From Tomocerus qinae (taxonomy: Eukaryota; Arthropoda; Collembola; Entomobryomorpha; Tomoceridae), in NCBI GenBank assembly GCA_020055645.1, contig CM034548.1, positions 39,796,296 to 39,860,295 of the forward strand: a DNA stretch of 64,000 bases. The letters run 5' to 3'. The notes below the pieces were generated by a model. It searched no databases and was not told the DNA's origin. It was given only the letters and a program-made list of their open reading frames with translations. A program made the position numbers and the translations under genes. Shown here piece after piece: positions 1-14,700 of this stretch (within the stretch, counting starts at the first letter, position 1; each line of letters begins with the position of its first letter).

Positions 1-1542
1 AGTGTAGTAGTAAACGCATAGAGAGTGAAACACTTTTTATGGTATATTGTATATAATAGTAGTTTATTTCGCACACACATAGGTATCTGATAAGTATAAC
101 ACATTTAAAAATGACAATTATAACAAATATTGCATAATAAAAATGCATGACAGTGTTTCATAAATATTTAATGTATAGGTACATAGTTTTGATAATGGTA
201 AACTATTTACTCCTGTTATAATGCTCCACTTCCTATTAATGTACATTAATTAGTTTGCCTACAATTATAAAATAGCAAACAAAAAAGGTACGTATTAGTT
301 TTACGGCAACATATACTTATATAACAATTTCTCTTATAAATAGCCTTTACAAATGAATACAATCATAGAGTATATTAACTATTGCAAAATCAGGAAAGAC
401 AAAGGAGATGAGTAGTGAAGCTGGACAAAAATGATATCGAAACAATGTTTATAAATAATAACTCCGACATGCCTCAATTGTTTAATTGGATTTGTCTGGT
501 AAATGGGAATCCATACGAATTAATTAGTAATCATCTATAGGTAAGCCTAGGACAATGAATGTAAGCAAACTGATAATGTACATAATTAATCAGAGTTTGC
601 AGATAACAAATGTCCCAAAGCGTATTATCAAGCATTGATGAACTAATAAGTAGCATGTCGGCTCAGTATTGGTGATTAACGACATTAATTAAAATTTGCA
701 TAGATTATTATAGTATTTAGATAAATTTACAATTAGGTTAATCCTCTCCTACTAAAGTTTCTTAGTTCATTTGTAATTGGTTCCGTTCTGTTCGTAGTAT
801 CATTTAATAAAGTAACTTAGATAAATACCTATACTAAATCTCAATCTAGAAAATCTTGATGTATACAAGCAAATGCAGTCATGCAGTATATATAGTATAA
901 TACTGCATATAAATGCACATAACAATAATTAGTAGTAGAATTGTGAATCGACTGATGTATAATTATTTATTATAGTATAGCAGTAGTAAATATCAAGTCA
1001 TTACGATAGTATTAGTGCCATAAAATGTGAATTATGTCCATGAAAATGTTTTATCTGTCTATTAATTACAATGTTCAATTATTGTTTTTGACTTGCTGAT
1101 TGTGAGAGTTTACTGTATAGTTAACGACAAATACAAGTAACGTAATAATTTATAATATTATATACTTAATTAATTGGCCGTTTGTGCTCTTTGCATTATG
1201 CAAGAGTTGGAAAAGAATCGAGCCGAGATTTTAAATAATAATGTTACAATAGTATGAGGATGTACTAAAACAATACGCATAATATTTAAATACAACATAA
1301 TTATAAGCTTGATTACTTATACAGTCAAAAAATAATAATATTTGGTCACTCGAAAATTGTAATATTGTCATTTAGCTTGATTTTGTTGAAAATACATGAC
1401 TCTTGCTTATGTTACACTTTAAATAAGATAACTGTTTAGCAAAGTTGAGATGATTTGATCGAGCTGTCACATAAATACTTAAATTCAATTTTATTTTTTG
1501 AACCACATTAAGATTTTTTTTAGCAAATCCATCATCGATTTA
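1..1542. other. AT-rich intergenic, no gene seen
   Basis: No open frame here has coding character and I recognise no RNA gene. The sequence is AT-rich with short TA/AT runs. It lies downstream of the weak minus-strand exon candidate at 1543-1790. Confidence 0.5.
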
Positions 1543-1790
1543 TTACACAGAGAAGCAATTAACTAAAATACCAATAGCTGTTGCTTTATTATTAAAAATT
1601 ATAAACAGTCCCTGTTCTCCTAGTTTAATTATTGAATGATATTGCTGTCTGATACACCTTCTAAAAGGTTTTACCATATCGATTAACACTTGAACTAACA
1701 GTTGTGGGGAGGGGAACCTGAGAATTTGCAGAGCCATAGCAAACTCAACAAAGCCATTTTCATATCGTTTAAAGTCAACTCGTCTCAACC
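1543..1790 (-). CDS. Candidate terminal exon of an unidentified gene
   Basis: On the minus strand, a polypyrimidine tract with a CTAAT branch-like motif and a TTTGTCAG acceptor is followed at once by 82 sense codons and a TAA stop. The peptide begins LRRVDFKRYENGFVEFAM and continues with an amphipathic, well-mixed composition (LLVQVLIDMVKPFRR), unlike the Ile/Asn/Tyr-rich chance frames nearby. An internal ATG|GTAAAA could act as a donor after VLIDM, so the exon may also be shorter. I cannot name the family, and no upstream exon of the same gene was found. A frame of this length is expected several times by chance in a window this size, so support rests only on the acceptor and the residue composition. 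Confidence 0.28.
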
Positions 1791-4700
1791 CTGACAAATT
1801 AGAACACGCCCACGCAATACAGTTATATCAAAATAATGTTAATGCTAAGGTTTACATAATAAAAGTTATAACAATTAAAACAACTGTCTACTCTATAAAA
1901 TACAGTTTTTAAAAAATCATGAGTAAAATCTACATGTCTTGAAAGGTAATTGAGTTTAGATGCATGCACAAGAAAATAGCGTTTTAATTTAGAATTATGG
2001 AGATTAAAACAAATAGCAAATCTTATACGAAGAAATTATTTAAAATGTGGAAAGTTCATGTTTTTGTCTAGTACAAAGCATTCGCATTCATTTCAAATCC
2101 ATAAATTCACTAATATCGACCATACACATTAAAAGAGAACTAATATCTTTCCATAAATGCTCTGAAAAATTGGAATGCTCATCCTATAGCTTTCAGTGGT
2201 TAGGTTAGATTTCCGAAGAACAGGTTCAGGTTTAACGGATTATTGCAGCAATACACTTAAGCGTTAATAATAAATACAATAATTGTATGTAATCAACATC
2301 AATCATACAAAACGAACAGAGTTTAAATATTGATGACACTCTTTCAGTATTGCTACAGACCAATTCCTAACGAAATGAAATTTAGTTATTAAAGGTCTCT
2401 TTTCACGGACAAAACAAGGAGATACATACTTTCAGGATTACAAAACAAATGCATCAATTAAATCGCATAATATCAGTAAAACCAGGTAAGCAGAACGTAT
2501 CTGCACATACACTACATGAGTACGAAATGCAAAAATCTCCCTAGCATTGTGTTTGTCTTACAATTCTTTAGACTGTAATTTGGATTTCCACATGCCAAGT
2601 ATCATATGTCGTATTTTGATGTTATTAACCTTACATAACTACTGTTAGGTAAATAGTAGATATTTACAAAGGAAGTGTTGTGAGACTCATTCCTGCATTT
2701 TAGAAATGAATTCCACCAGCCAATTGAAAATCCTAGCTTCTTAATTACTAATGGAGTTTTTTTGGCAACATATCTATCCAAAATATTCAGATACTACTAC
2801 TAGCTTCACTTTTGATTTTAAAACAAATTACGTCAACAAATTTTGACGACGTTCACATAATTAGTTATTATGAGTACAATTGAATGAATGATCTCTGCAG
2901 TAAATTCGATTAATATTAATGTTAAGCCTTTTAAGTTAATGTTAACTTTTTAAGGTGCAAAAAACTTTTACAGTTTACAGAAATGATTTAAGGTCTTCGA
3001 CTTTAGTTACAAATCAAACGTTTAATCTTTTTGCAAAAGTGAATGAACTGATTACAGATATAATTAGTGAAATGTAAACGAGTATGATATGAGACTATGG
3101 AAAACATTATTTAAATGTCATTGGATTGGTTTGACCAGACAAGTATGATAAGCAAATACTATTTCTCAAAATAGCATGTTACTCTATGTTGATATCCAAT
3201 TATCGACAAACAAAGCTACAAACTTGTAAAAGGTGAGAACAGCCCATTTTTATGTATTTATTTTAGATTAAGAGGCTAACAATATGATGAATACAAACTA
3301 ATATCATTCTTTTTATCATAGAAAGTACAAATATTATAACGCCAATGGATCTATTAGGCTCCTATGCAAACGTTGTTTTTAGCGTCTGAAGCCATATTCG
3401 TCCGGATTTTGACGCATATAAGTGCTGAACATTCGTCAATATTAAAATTTGAATTACAAACAAGTTTGAAACATAAAAAAGAATATTATTGGTATAGTTA
3501 TATCCGCTGCGTGATTTGTGATTTAATGATATGAAAAAAGAAAAATTTGTGTAGCGAAGCCTACCAACAGAATAATAAATAAATTATGAGCTCGTTTGTA
3601 AATATTCTTCTCGTTTCATTTCACACAGTTCATTCAATTTGAAAAAGCAACGCTGAGTTGTACAAAACGTGATCTAAATACTAACATATTCAATTGGCGT
3701 AGTTTGCAACTGTATTTATATGTAAATATGATAAAGTTTAGGACTACATATGCCTCTAGTCTCATGATTTGCCGACAGGGTCTGTCACAGGAAGGCTATA
3801 CAAAGAAATAAAAGAGTCAATATGAAGGAGCGTCTAAAGAAAAGAAAACTTTAGCCAAATATTAGTTAGGTAACCATGAGATGAGACAGATACAAACAAT
3901 TGCATCAGAAATACAAATCTAGGATAACAATAGAAGGATAATTTACTAGTCTACAAATCCACAAACATCATCATCATCATTACCATTATATAATTATTAT
4001 GCAGTGTACATCTACAACTTGTACTATCTATGTAACATATGTAGTAGAGAGTGGTACAAAATTACAATGCATATTTTAATTTGTCAATTCATTTCTGTGT
4101 CTTACAATATCTCATCTGCTGACGGCTCGACTCTATTTGACTAAAGGACCCTCCTCGTCGACTTACTCTAACACTCAACTGCAACTCAACTGGCTGGCTG
4201 ACTTTGTTGACTTATTATTATTATTAGTACACTACATAGTAGTATACTAGACTTAGACAACTAGACTTTAATTCACTCACTCGCTCGCATCACAATCACA
4301 AACAACAGCCTCCCTCTCAAATACACTCAGCCGAACACACTAATAATAATGGCCCTGTAGAATCCAAGTCAGCATAAAGTCATCACTATGAGATTTACTG
4401 TATTCGTAATAATATGTATTGTACAATGATATAAATTAATGCATGTAAAGTCGAGTGTATTAGAGCAAACAAACACAATGCATGCACGGATATGACTAAC
4501 AGGACTTGGGTAGACAATTAGGCGGACGTCACTACCCTTCATCTGCAGATACAAGGACCCACAAGTAGATGACGAATGTAATTGTCACTTATTCACGTTC
4601 TTTCACTTGTATAACTTACTCCTCCGCCACTTAAATACAATGTTTAACAAATACAAACAAAGATAACTTAGATAACCAACAAGAATAACAAAAATGAGAT

Positions 4701-7700
4701 CATAAAAATTAAACCCCTCTACTATTTCTACTAGTAACAATAATAAGGACTAATAATAAGACTATAGTAGTAGGGCGTGCTCTGTGTGTGTGTATGTGTG
4801 TGGTTATATTTTATCTATTCTCTTCTGCCCAGCAATGGTCCATTGATAATACGTTACATTTACATTGGTTACTTATTTACTTACTTACAACTTTGTGTGT
4901 ACAATGCACATATTATTATTATTATTATTATTGAAAGTCTACAGTGCGTATGAACGTCCACTGCAGAAGGAGCCAATCCAAATAATCCTACAAAGGCATT
5001 AATCATAATTAAGAAGTCCTTCCCATTTCACTTTTGTTTCTTTCCCTCTTTAGAAATCCGCACAAGACTCTTAATATTTATAGTACGTTACGTGTGTGTA
5101 GGTACTTGGGTTGCATTTGCCGTTTGCTTTACACTATACTGTCGGTCACTGACGAAAAGGCCAAGAAGATGTTCGTTCAGTCTCATTCTCATCCAAAGAA
5201 TGTGTAAACAGACGGGACAAAGAATGTAAACATAATAACACAACCAAACTGCTTCATCCGCTAACACACATTTGCATTTTAAGTCGGAATTGTAGTCATC
5301 CTCCTGTTTGAGCATCCATGCACTTCGGAGTTTTCGGATACGTGTGCTTGCTACACATCCTATACAGTAGTCGATCTAGTCGCACACACGGAATACAGAT
5401 CACTTCCCGTGACGGACAACAAAAAGACAAGTTGCTGATAGACGAAATAAATCGCTTTACATCAACAATGCAGTCCGTACTGTTTCTCCTCTTCCGCCCA
5501 TTCCTTAAGCCATCCGAGATCCCCATTGGCAGTGTATTGAGTCTTGCAAACAACTGTAGTCAATAGAGGACGAACTTATAGACGTATAGAAGTAGTTAGT
5601 TAGTAGTAGTAGCAAAGCAAATGGCATGATTCTTCAGTCTGTCTTGTCTATGGTCTGCTCTGAGTATCAGTATTCTTGCCACCATCATATCCTTCTTCAC
5701 AGAAAATATTCTTTTCTTCACTTTCCCACTTATTCACATTTATTTTCACCCTTTCCCTTCCTATGCCACTGCAGTGCGGAATTCCACTTAATTGCAAGAT
5801 CTACGCAGCAGGTCAAGCTCATTAAGAGCAACCGGAGAACTCAAGTCACAAAACTCTCAAACAGACTCGCGAATACATTTGAATAATTTCTAATTATGTG
5901 TTATGTGCTCCACTTGTTTCCAGTAGCATAAAAATTGCTATCATTATACTACATTGTACTATTACCATACGCTACGCGTATACATACAAGGCCCGACCTT
6001 CGCATACTTACTAACATATATACAGATACACTTATACAGACATACCGATCAATACAAAATTCATTCTGAGAAACACAAGATAAACATGAAGACAAAATTT
6101 TTTGAGCTTGACAAGTGGAGTAAACCCGGTCTCATTATCAGTTTGTGACTCAAGCAACTCCGCTCACTCCTTAGAATCTCACAAAACGTGTATTTATACA
6201 AAATACTTAGTAAATACCTCTCAGTATATAGTACGGATAATACAGAGTACAGTAACAGGCTTACGTAACTAAATACTTTCCCTCATACTCATGACTGACA
6301 TAGAAAAGTGACTCATTCAGCATTCAACACAATTTCAGTTTAAACGTGCATTTCATATTCAGTACCTGTCGTCCAATTTGCAAACACAGTTATACACTAC
6401 ACTTATTATAAAAATTACAACTCAGATTTTCGTGATCGTCCCTACATTTCTCTTGTCACTAAAATTCTACTAACAATTTACAGCTCATTACAAACCAATT
6501 CGGTTTTAGCATCATTTTGGAAATAGTTTTCGGTCGAGTTAAATAGCATTCAATCAAATAATAATGTACAATAGCATAAATATTACAGTAATTATAGTGG
6601 TAATATTCATTATTTTTTGAAACTAATTTGTTAAAGTGTCTTTAATACCTAATGGGCGCCTCAACTCAGGCATTTACTATCTAGAAATAAATTAGATACA
6701 CACATGAATACGGGAGATAACTTTATCTACAGCTATTATTTACTATACCATATAAGGTCCAATTCTCGTCAGCCAGATAAGTATGCCTAGTATACACCTA
6801 AGTATGTCAGAACACATAACTAAAGAGAAGATGACATTTTAGTAACCGTGACTATACTGGACAAGGTCTATAGGCTATACAAATACAAAATTATTCTATA
6901 TTTCTTGAACCAAACATCGTTTCATGAAACCATAGACTGTCTGTATTTGTAGTTAGCAACAGACTGAAGTTCTACATTGGGTGAGTGTAATTAGTACCCA
7001 AAATACGTGCCTACAATTGAAATAAACGCTGTTTGAGAGACAAAAGTCCTTATCCATAGTCATAACATACATCGGTATATACTGGCACATACCAGAAATA
7101 AATAAATAACGGATTCCTATCGTCAGCATAAGCGTGTCGCACTCTGTCAGGCCAATTGGCGACATGGCGCACACAAGATAGCGAGAAGGACACTAATGAA
7201 CCGGCACAGATAGATCGCAGATCCTACTTTCAGTATGGTTTTTGTGAATAACAGTGAATATAAAAAGGGCTCCAGCTTTTTCTCCATTTCATATAATATT
7301 ATATATAATTATGTATATAGAGTATATATTATATTATAGGTAATAATAGTAAGGATATCTCTATTTAGTAGTACAGTATGTGTAGGTACATTTATCATTA
7401 TATAATAATAATTTTGCTGAAGCTGTTACAGCCAGCAGGAGCAGATTCGTGCACACATTTTGTTTTAGTAGTCTCTACGAAACAGATTCGTTATCATACT
7501 CTGTGGAATGCGGCGCACAATTTTCTAATGGATATTAAACCTAATAGTATTGGTTTTGGTTACCTCGCTTAAATATACTAGTAATTATACAGATAGTACA
7601 CATGTAATCCATTTAAGTCGTGTTCCATATTCACAACATTGAATTTGGGAACATTGTAAACATTCATAATCATAATAATGATGTTTGTCAAATATTTGCA

Positions 7701-8592
7701 GCTCCTTTGAGACTTGTTCCAGTTAGTTCAGTTCCGTTCACACTACTACTACCATTCCGAGTAATTACGAGTACTCCACTCCAGTTTAAAAAACGCATTT
7801 ACTTTTTAGCAATTTCATTAGCATGTTACCAGTCGATTGAAACTATACCTCATTATTACACTTCAAATGGAAAACCAATTTATCAAACATGCATGTAAAT
7901 TAAAAATTGACAAATATGCGGAAACTTGGACCAGTTATGTATGACAATTGACGACAAACCTTACAGAAAATTGGCATACTTATACACAAAATCGAAGATA
8001 GAAAATTAGACTATGGTTAAATACAGACGTTTACAAAACCTTCGTATTAAATGCATCCAATATTATGTTATTTGTTTCAACATTGGAATTATGGATTTCA
8101 GTTGTTCATTTGGTACACACTGCGCATGTTCAAACTCGTACCTGACGGGTAATCACACGGATCGTAATATGGCTTAAAAATTACGGAATAAATCCCGTCG
8201 TTTTTAAACCAAAGATGTTAGAACTTTAAATGTAGTTTTAGTTAAGTATGTAACAGAAGCTGGGAAGATGTTGATGCTAGTATTTGTCAGTTGGGATTTC
8301 AGGTGCCGAGTAGTGTAGATTAGTGGGTACCAAATCCAGGTCTTCATTAGCATATCTTATCAGCAGATTTACTGGCAAAGTATTGAATGTGCTCGTAGAA
8401 AGTATTCGTAGAACTGGAGCAGGATGAGCAGAGATTATTAAAAAGAAGGTGGCAATGTCTTCAGCACTTTTGTGTCTCTTTCGGTAGCTACAGCTATGTG
8501 GTATCTTTGTCTAATTAGATCCAGAGGTGATAAGTATTAATTCGCACATTCCTTTGAGTTATTAAAATTAATTTTTAGTCTAGAGCGTACAC
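1791..8592. other. Intergenic, downstream of UGCG
   Basis: About 6.8 kb without a supportable gene. It holds UGCG 3' flank (and presumably its 3' UTR) at the high-coordinate end; I could not place a clear AATAAA on the minus strand close to the stop. The 3950-5650 part is less AT-rich, with CAT, TG and ATT microsatellites and several overlapping short frames on both strands. None of these has splice or family support. Confidence 0.45.
4911..4932. repeat. (ATT)n microsatellite
   Basis: An uninterrupted run of about seven ATT units directly follows a TG-rich stretch. It is a simple sequence repeat with no further meaning visible. Confidence 0.9.
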
Positions 8593-8772
8593 TCATAGTT
8601 TCACTTTGGGTATAATTTCTTCGACAGTACCACCCCACTTAAGTCTGTAATAACCATCTCGCCATCGAATATTAGGAAATAGAAGTGAATGAACGAAGAG
8701 GAACGGTGCAGACGTTTCCCGGAACAGCCAACTGAGAACGAATTCAAATTTGGTGAACGGGAGACTTCCATT
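8593..8772 (-). CDS. UGCG: UGCG coding exon 9 and stop
   Basis: The acceptor TTTGATTTACAG is followed by [11 protein letters not shown], then SWLFRE, a hydrophobic stretch, and the family-typical [17 protein letters not shown] before a short tail ending KVKL and TGA. Confidence 0.95.
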   Translation of the reverse strand, partial: NGSLPFTKFEFVLSWLFRETSAPFLFVHSLLFPNIRWRDGYYRLKWGGTVEEIIPKVKL

Positions 8773-11700
8773 CTGTAAATCAAAGGGAAACATTAGCTGC
8801 AAACACAATAACTCCCAGTGTATTATAATACGAAGCTACTTTTCATAACATAAGCAATCATACTTAAAAAAGAGCATCAAAACCAGACACAATTCTTTAT
8901 TAGAGTCATAACATGCAACAGAAGACATTTGAGGATGAGAAATGGGGACACTAGGTTATTTTGTTATGTATAGTAGCGTAGTAAATGGCGTTAATGGAGA
9001 AAAATAGGGCAGTGTGAGATAAGTAGTCACCGTTACATATTGGAAAAAATGCCATAATATATTCGTACCTGTATTCGACGAAGGAGTATCCAATCTATTA
9101 TGCACCAAATGAGCAAGTGAACTAGAAAGACTGCTATGGGGTCCCAATAGAACAAAATTCGAGTTGAGAACGCAGCACAAATCCCTAACAGCATGCACTC
9201 TGTGAGAGGCTCTCCGAGCATTGTCAATGGAATCATCGCAAACCGCAACTTGGCCCATCTAAATATTACAAAAGAGTTTTCGTCATAAAATCCGTTTAAC
9301 TCGACTCCCTACCCGAAGAAAGTGGCGGAAAGCAAAACACTTAAATCCGCTGGAGAAGACTCTCCAGACTGATCCTACTAATACATAATAATATCGCATA
9401 GTACCACAGGAAGAGGCTAATAGTATGAATGACGACGAGCAGGAGACGCGAAGGGTCGACTTGGCCCACATTTTACTACTTATACAAACTGGAGTATCTC
9501 TTGTACTCCAACTTCGACTTCTCTTAAACCCAAATGGCAAATCTAATATCCTGTACGTATTTACTAATGTCTATACGGAGCAGTAAGTCGGGAACTAAGG
9601 ACGGGTGCCCATAATAACACTTTGGCTTCAAAAGTCGTAGCAGCCTGTCAGAGGAGGGCAAGTCGATCGGGAAAACTCAACACATACTATACTTACTTAC
9701 TAGTGCTAGGCATAATAATACTACTAGAGAGGTGCTGCTGCTGCTACAGCGACTAGTATTATAATACAGGCAGGTATTAAGGTACTCCTAACGCCAAATC
9801 GAGAAGACTTTCAGAAAGAGCAGACAAAGTTTTACAATTGAGTAAGAAAGAGTTGACTATGTAGAGCGAGAGCTCCTGCTCAGGAGAAAGTCAGTTCAAC
9901 TTCAACTTGTGAGGCAGCAATGATTTTCTACCCACCACTCGCTCTTCAGGCTTAAGCCTAACCAAGCGAGTTACTTACTTACATCTACAGATACTGACAA
10001 CCTGAGCACTATAAATAAGTTTCCTTTCAATGGTCCGTCTTTCATATTGCATTGTAATCATGAAGCTATGACTACTTAGTGAATAAATAGGAGCTCAGCA
10101 ATCTGCTCCTGCCGACTGTTACTTCCTAACAACACTACTTATTACACTTACTCATTTATTCAACAACACTTTTAGGCGATAAGGCCCCCACTCAAGCCCT
10201 ATCAACTATTAAACGCCCATATTTCCCTATTTTTGTGTAATATACCTGGAAATTCTCGCTTGAAAAGATGTTATATCACAGAATCCGGAGTTTTGCCAAG
10301 CTGGCTGACTAGATATAGTTATTTTCCATCCTCCATCGGTAATCGATTTCGCGAAAAAGTAATCTTCAGCAAGGTAACAGCCAAACGCTTTGATCCCACC
10401 GGCCTAAAAACAGTCAGACATTAAGTAGGGCACAATTAATTTACCAATCAAATAGGAGAACGAAGAAATAGGCAATGCAATTATAGGTATAATAAGTACG
10501 TAATAACAATAATAAATGCATAGTATCCATATAATTCATGAGATACAAGCCGCTAGGATTTATTTTGTCTTCCCTTCTCTTAGAAAACATAAAACCTTAC
10601 ATTTATTACGACCGTACATAATAAAACAGTATTAAGATAGAAATGTATTTATAATAAGAACTCGTCCATTCTCAAGATTTTACGACTACAAGAGAAGAGC
10701 ATAAGACATTTGATATAGCATATTATTATAGACATTTCATACGGAGTAACAACGCCAGGCGAGCAATACCCGAACTTCAAACGACAAACGAGCTAAAACC
10801 TACGTTCCACTCTCGTTCACGTTCAATAACTACGACCATGCATACCACTGAACAAGGGGAATAATATTATGTATGTATTACGAGTCTCCTCGTAGCCACA
10901 ACACACATGCATGGAACAGAAAAGCAATATAGCATTCCTATATAAAATATATACACATAGATATACTCCAAGTACACATTAGTCGAGTATACTTAGTAGC
11001 ACTCACATGCATGCGAGCAAGAAACATGAAAGGGAAGAGATAGGAAGAAAACCTTCGGCATATCGAGCAACCGAAATCATACACGAGAAAGAAAGTCGTT
11101 CAATATATTATTACAACGATCATAATGTTTGCAGTACTAGAACAGCAATGTATTTATTTACTCTTTCCATTGCCTATAATATAAAACGCTTATTGTTAGT
11201 AGAAAACGGAATGGGCATGTTTATCAAGAAAGGAGCAAACATTTCCAACATGCTAACAGTAACAGCTAACAAGTAAGCATGCATTGCTAACTACGGGGAA
11301 AGTATATAAGGAAGACGGTGAAAGATAGGTTCCTTCAGGAGTTGAGTCCACAGACTAAAGCCTAAAAAACCGAGGTGAGCCAGAGAGGTACCAGTGTTTG
11401 ATTTTAAAAGGCTTTTTTACAATTTCCCAAAAAGTTTTAAATGAGTTGATTAAATTTTTAAAAAACAATGGCGAGTATTGAATAATGTTATAAATCGATA
11501 TCCACCATTATAGTATAATTACGTACAAATTTTTAAAATGCATTCACTGGCCATTAGACAGCAATTTCGGTTTTAGCCACATCTGCATAGCTAAAATGAA
11601 CACTGGTAGCCACTCACTCACTCACTACTCATCGTTAGTTATTATAGCTACACGTTTTGATAGTGGGAAAGAAAGGGGTAGCCTTTGCTCGCCCATGAAT

Positions 11701-14700
11701 TATTAAAACGTGGCTGTCAAAGTCAAGTCATGGCATCGGTTACAAAAGTAGCCACTCACCTCATCCAATAGCTTCTTCCTCATCAATGCGGACATCCCTG
11801 TGGGGCAATTGATTCGCATGCAATCAGCTGCCAGGTAAATCCGAGCATGAGAAGTCCCGAAGTAAACCTATCACAAAACAGTTATACAATCAATTACTAA
11901 TTCCATTCCCTCCACTCTCCAGACCACATAAACCAAAAAAGCAAACACACCTGACATACACCTATTATACATGCATCTATTACAGTAAGTGTCACAACCC
12001 TGGATGGTATTTATGTTATGTAAGTATTGTACCAGAAATCCTGAAAAAGTGCGTGTGACTCTGCTTCCCGTCTTTCGTAAATAAAAGCAGACACTTAAAT
12101 GCTCACAAGTTGCAACCCTTTTAGAAGAAAATACTAAACAAAATCATCCTAGTATTGTATGGTTAAGTAATAAACTAAAGTAGTAAAGTATAATAATAAA
12201 TAAAAAGTAAATGAGTCTCTTGTATGAATTTGAGTGTGTGTTGCCATGCGAGGCTGGGAACACGAAATAATAAACTGTAGCTAGAGATAATTATCATCTT
12301 CGTCCTAGTACATTAGGGCACTCTGCTCCATTCTTTCCTCTATTACCCTCAAGTAAATAAAGCATGTTTACGGATTTGCGACTTTCGCTGTAACTTGCCA
12401 TTGCCATCCATCCATCTATCTATCTCGTAGTTACTTAGCCGAATTCACTCAGCAAGACACGTCTACGTGCTTCTTCTAAAATATTTAGCTTTCCGTCTTA
12501 ATCTAGTTTCCATCAACTGGCTCGCATTCGCTCGCATCCGACGACCGACTGACTCTATTCTACTAGATTGAGTAGATTGAGTGAGGAACTAACCAACCAA
12601 CCACATAGACAGACAGACAGAGAGAAAGCAATGTATGATAGTGAAGTCTGCACGCTTCATCTCCTCTCCATTGTGCTTTCTCCTCTCCTCGTCCACACAC
12701 AATCAGGGAAAGTGGAAGGAACGTAAAAACTAGGAGGCAGAGAAAACTCTTGCCAATATTCATACTTAAAGCGAGAATAAAATAAAGAAACTAGTAACTA
12801 GCTCTATACTCCTATCTCCTATGCAGCCAACTTTACCTTAACGAGCTGCCTTACTTACTCCGCTCTGACTTTAACGATCACAGCCCAAAAGAGTGAGTAC
12901 CTGTACATTAGACTACCTAAACTACTACGACTACACGACATCCTATCACTATTATACTACATACACGTGTACATGTCATAGCACACTTACCCATCCACCT
13001 TACACTAACTTTCCCTTCACCATCACCTCATGCATAAATATGATATTCAAAATTAACAGCGAAGTGCTTCTTTTACCAAATTAAAATAGTCTTTCATCAA
13101 GTATTGCGTGAATAATATATTTGGCCTATTTGGCGTACCCAATTATTTATATATAATTAACAAAATGTATTCCATAAAATTAAATTTATTTCGGTCAAGA
13201 GTATCCTTGGCTACCGTTTAGATGTCATAACACAGGTGTTGCATCGCTTCGAAATTTTTTATGATGTTTATTTTGAAATTGGATAGATAGTGTGGTTAAC
13301 GGCCTGAACTAGTGACTGGTCAACGACATAGATGTATGTCGATATTATGTCGTTGTCCCGGTGGTTAGGCTGAGACGGACTTTAAACTCCTACTGAACCA
13401 TTTACTACGATAAGGAAACTAAATAGAAGCTTGTTCTGACTTATCACTCTTCTAGAGATAATATGTGCTTCTCACGGTATACAAAAGATATTGAAGAAAT
13501 GCTCTAGTTGTCGTGTACAGCTATAGGTAGATCCGGAGTGGTGCATAATGCCCACCCCCTGACTGTCTCTCTCACGGCATTGTTGCGGTGCGGCGAACAC
13601 TTGCTTGCCTGCCTACTCATGCCAGAGTTTGTACTTGCTGGAGATAAAGATTATAATAGAAGAAGCGTCTGCCTGCTCTATACGTCTCCACACAATATTC
13701 CGATATCCCTGCAATAATAATAATAATACAAAATACCAAGGAGGACTGTGAAGGTTGAATAAGGTAGGAGAGTTTCAGGTTTACTGGTTTACAAGATAAA
13801 AGTCAGCCAGGAGCTCTTCATTTCCCTGTTCACAGCACGTAACGTACCTAATGCACTGGCTCAGTAGATGTAACACTTCTCTCTCTCTGAATCTCAACTG
13901 AACTTTAATAATGGTGATCCTGAAGGCCAGGTCTACATACTTCCTCTCCCTACACTTTCTACATCTCGCAATTTATGTTCCTCACAACTATTTCCTTTCA
14001 TCTTTTCCCTTTGTTATTTTCTGCAATGCCTCTTTATTTTCTCCTCTCAGCTCTAATTTCGATAATGTAATATGCTCATGTCCTTTTCAGCCACTTTATA
14101 CACACTGCCTCATGTCTCCACTCATGTTTCTACAATCAAAGTAACAAAGAACACGGAAAACTAAAACATTTACTTATCTAGTTTGCATCATGATGGCTAA
14201 GGTTTCTACTAAATACCTGTGCAGACTTCTTTTCCATCCTCAAATTGCAATAAAATGACAAAATATGTGAACTATTTATCTACTAACACTACCTTGCCAT
14301 ATAGAAGTGCCTATAATAATAGTAGTAGACTAGTGTTATCTCTATCTGTAGTTTATACTGCTAGTTTATGATTATTCTCATTACTACAACCGTTGGGTAT
14401 ATATTGCAGAGACTGCAGTGTTTTTGTACCAGTGTGAGACGAGCATGTACTATGTATATGCAATTTATAGTTCGTAATAATATTATTTTCAATGTCTACC
14501 ACTGTTCTACTACTGATAAATATCTGCACATGCATAGTGGTGCAATTATTCTCTCTTCTGACTTCCTAATGCAAAAACTTTCATGGTCAGATTAGAAAAA
14601 ACCAAACCCCCTGGCTGGCATTGCAGACGATTGTTTCATGGACAGTAGTATATAATATTACTACTACTAGATTGTTTTCTACAAGCTGAACAGTCACTTT

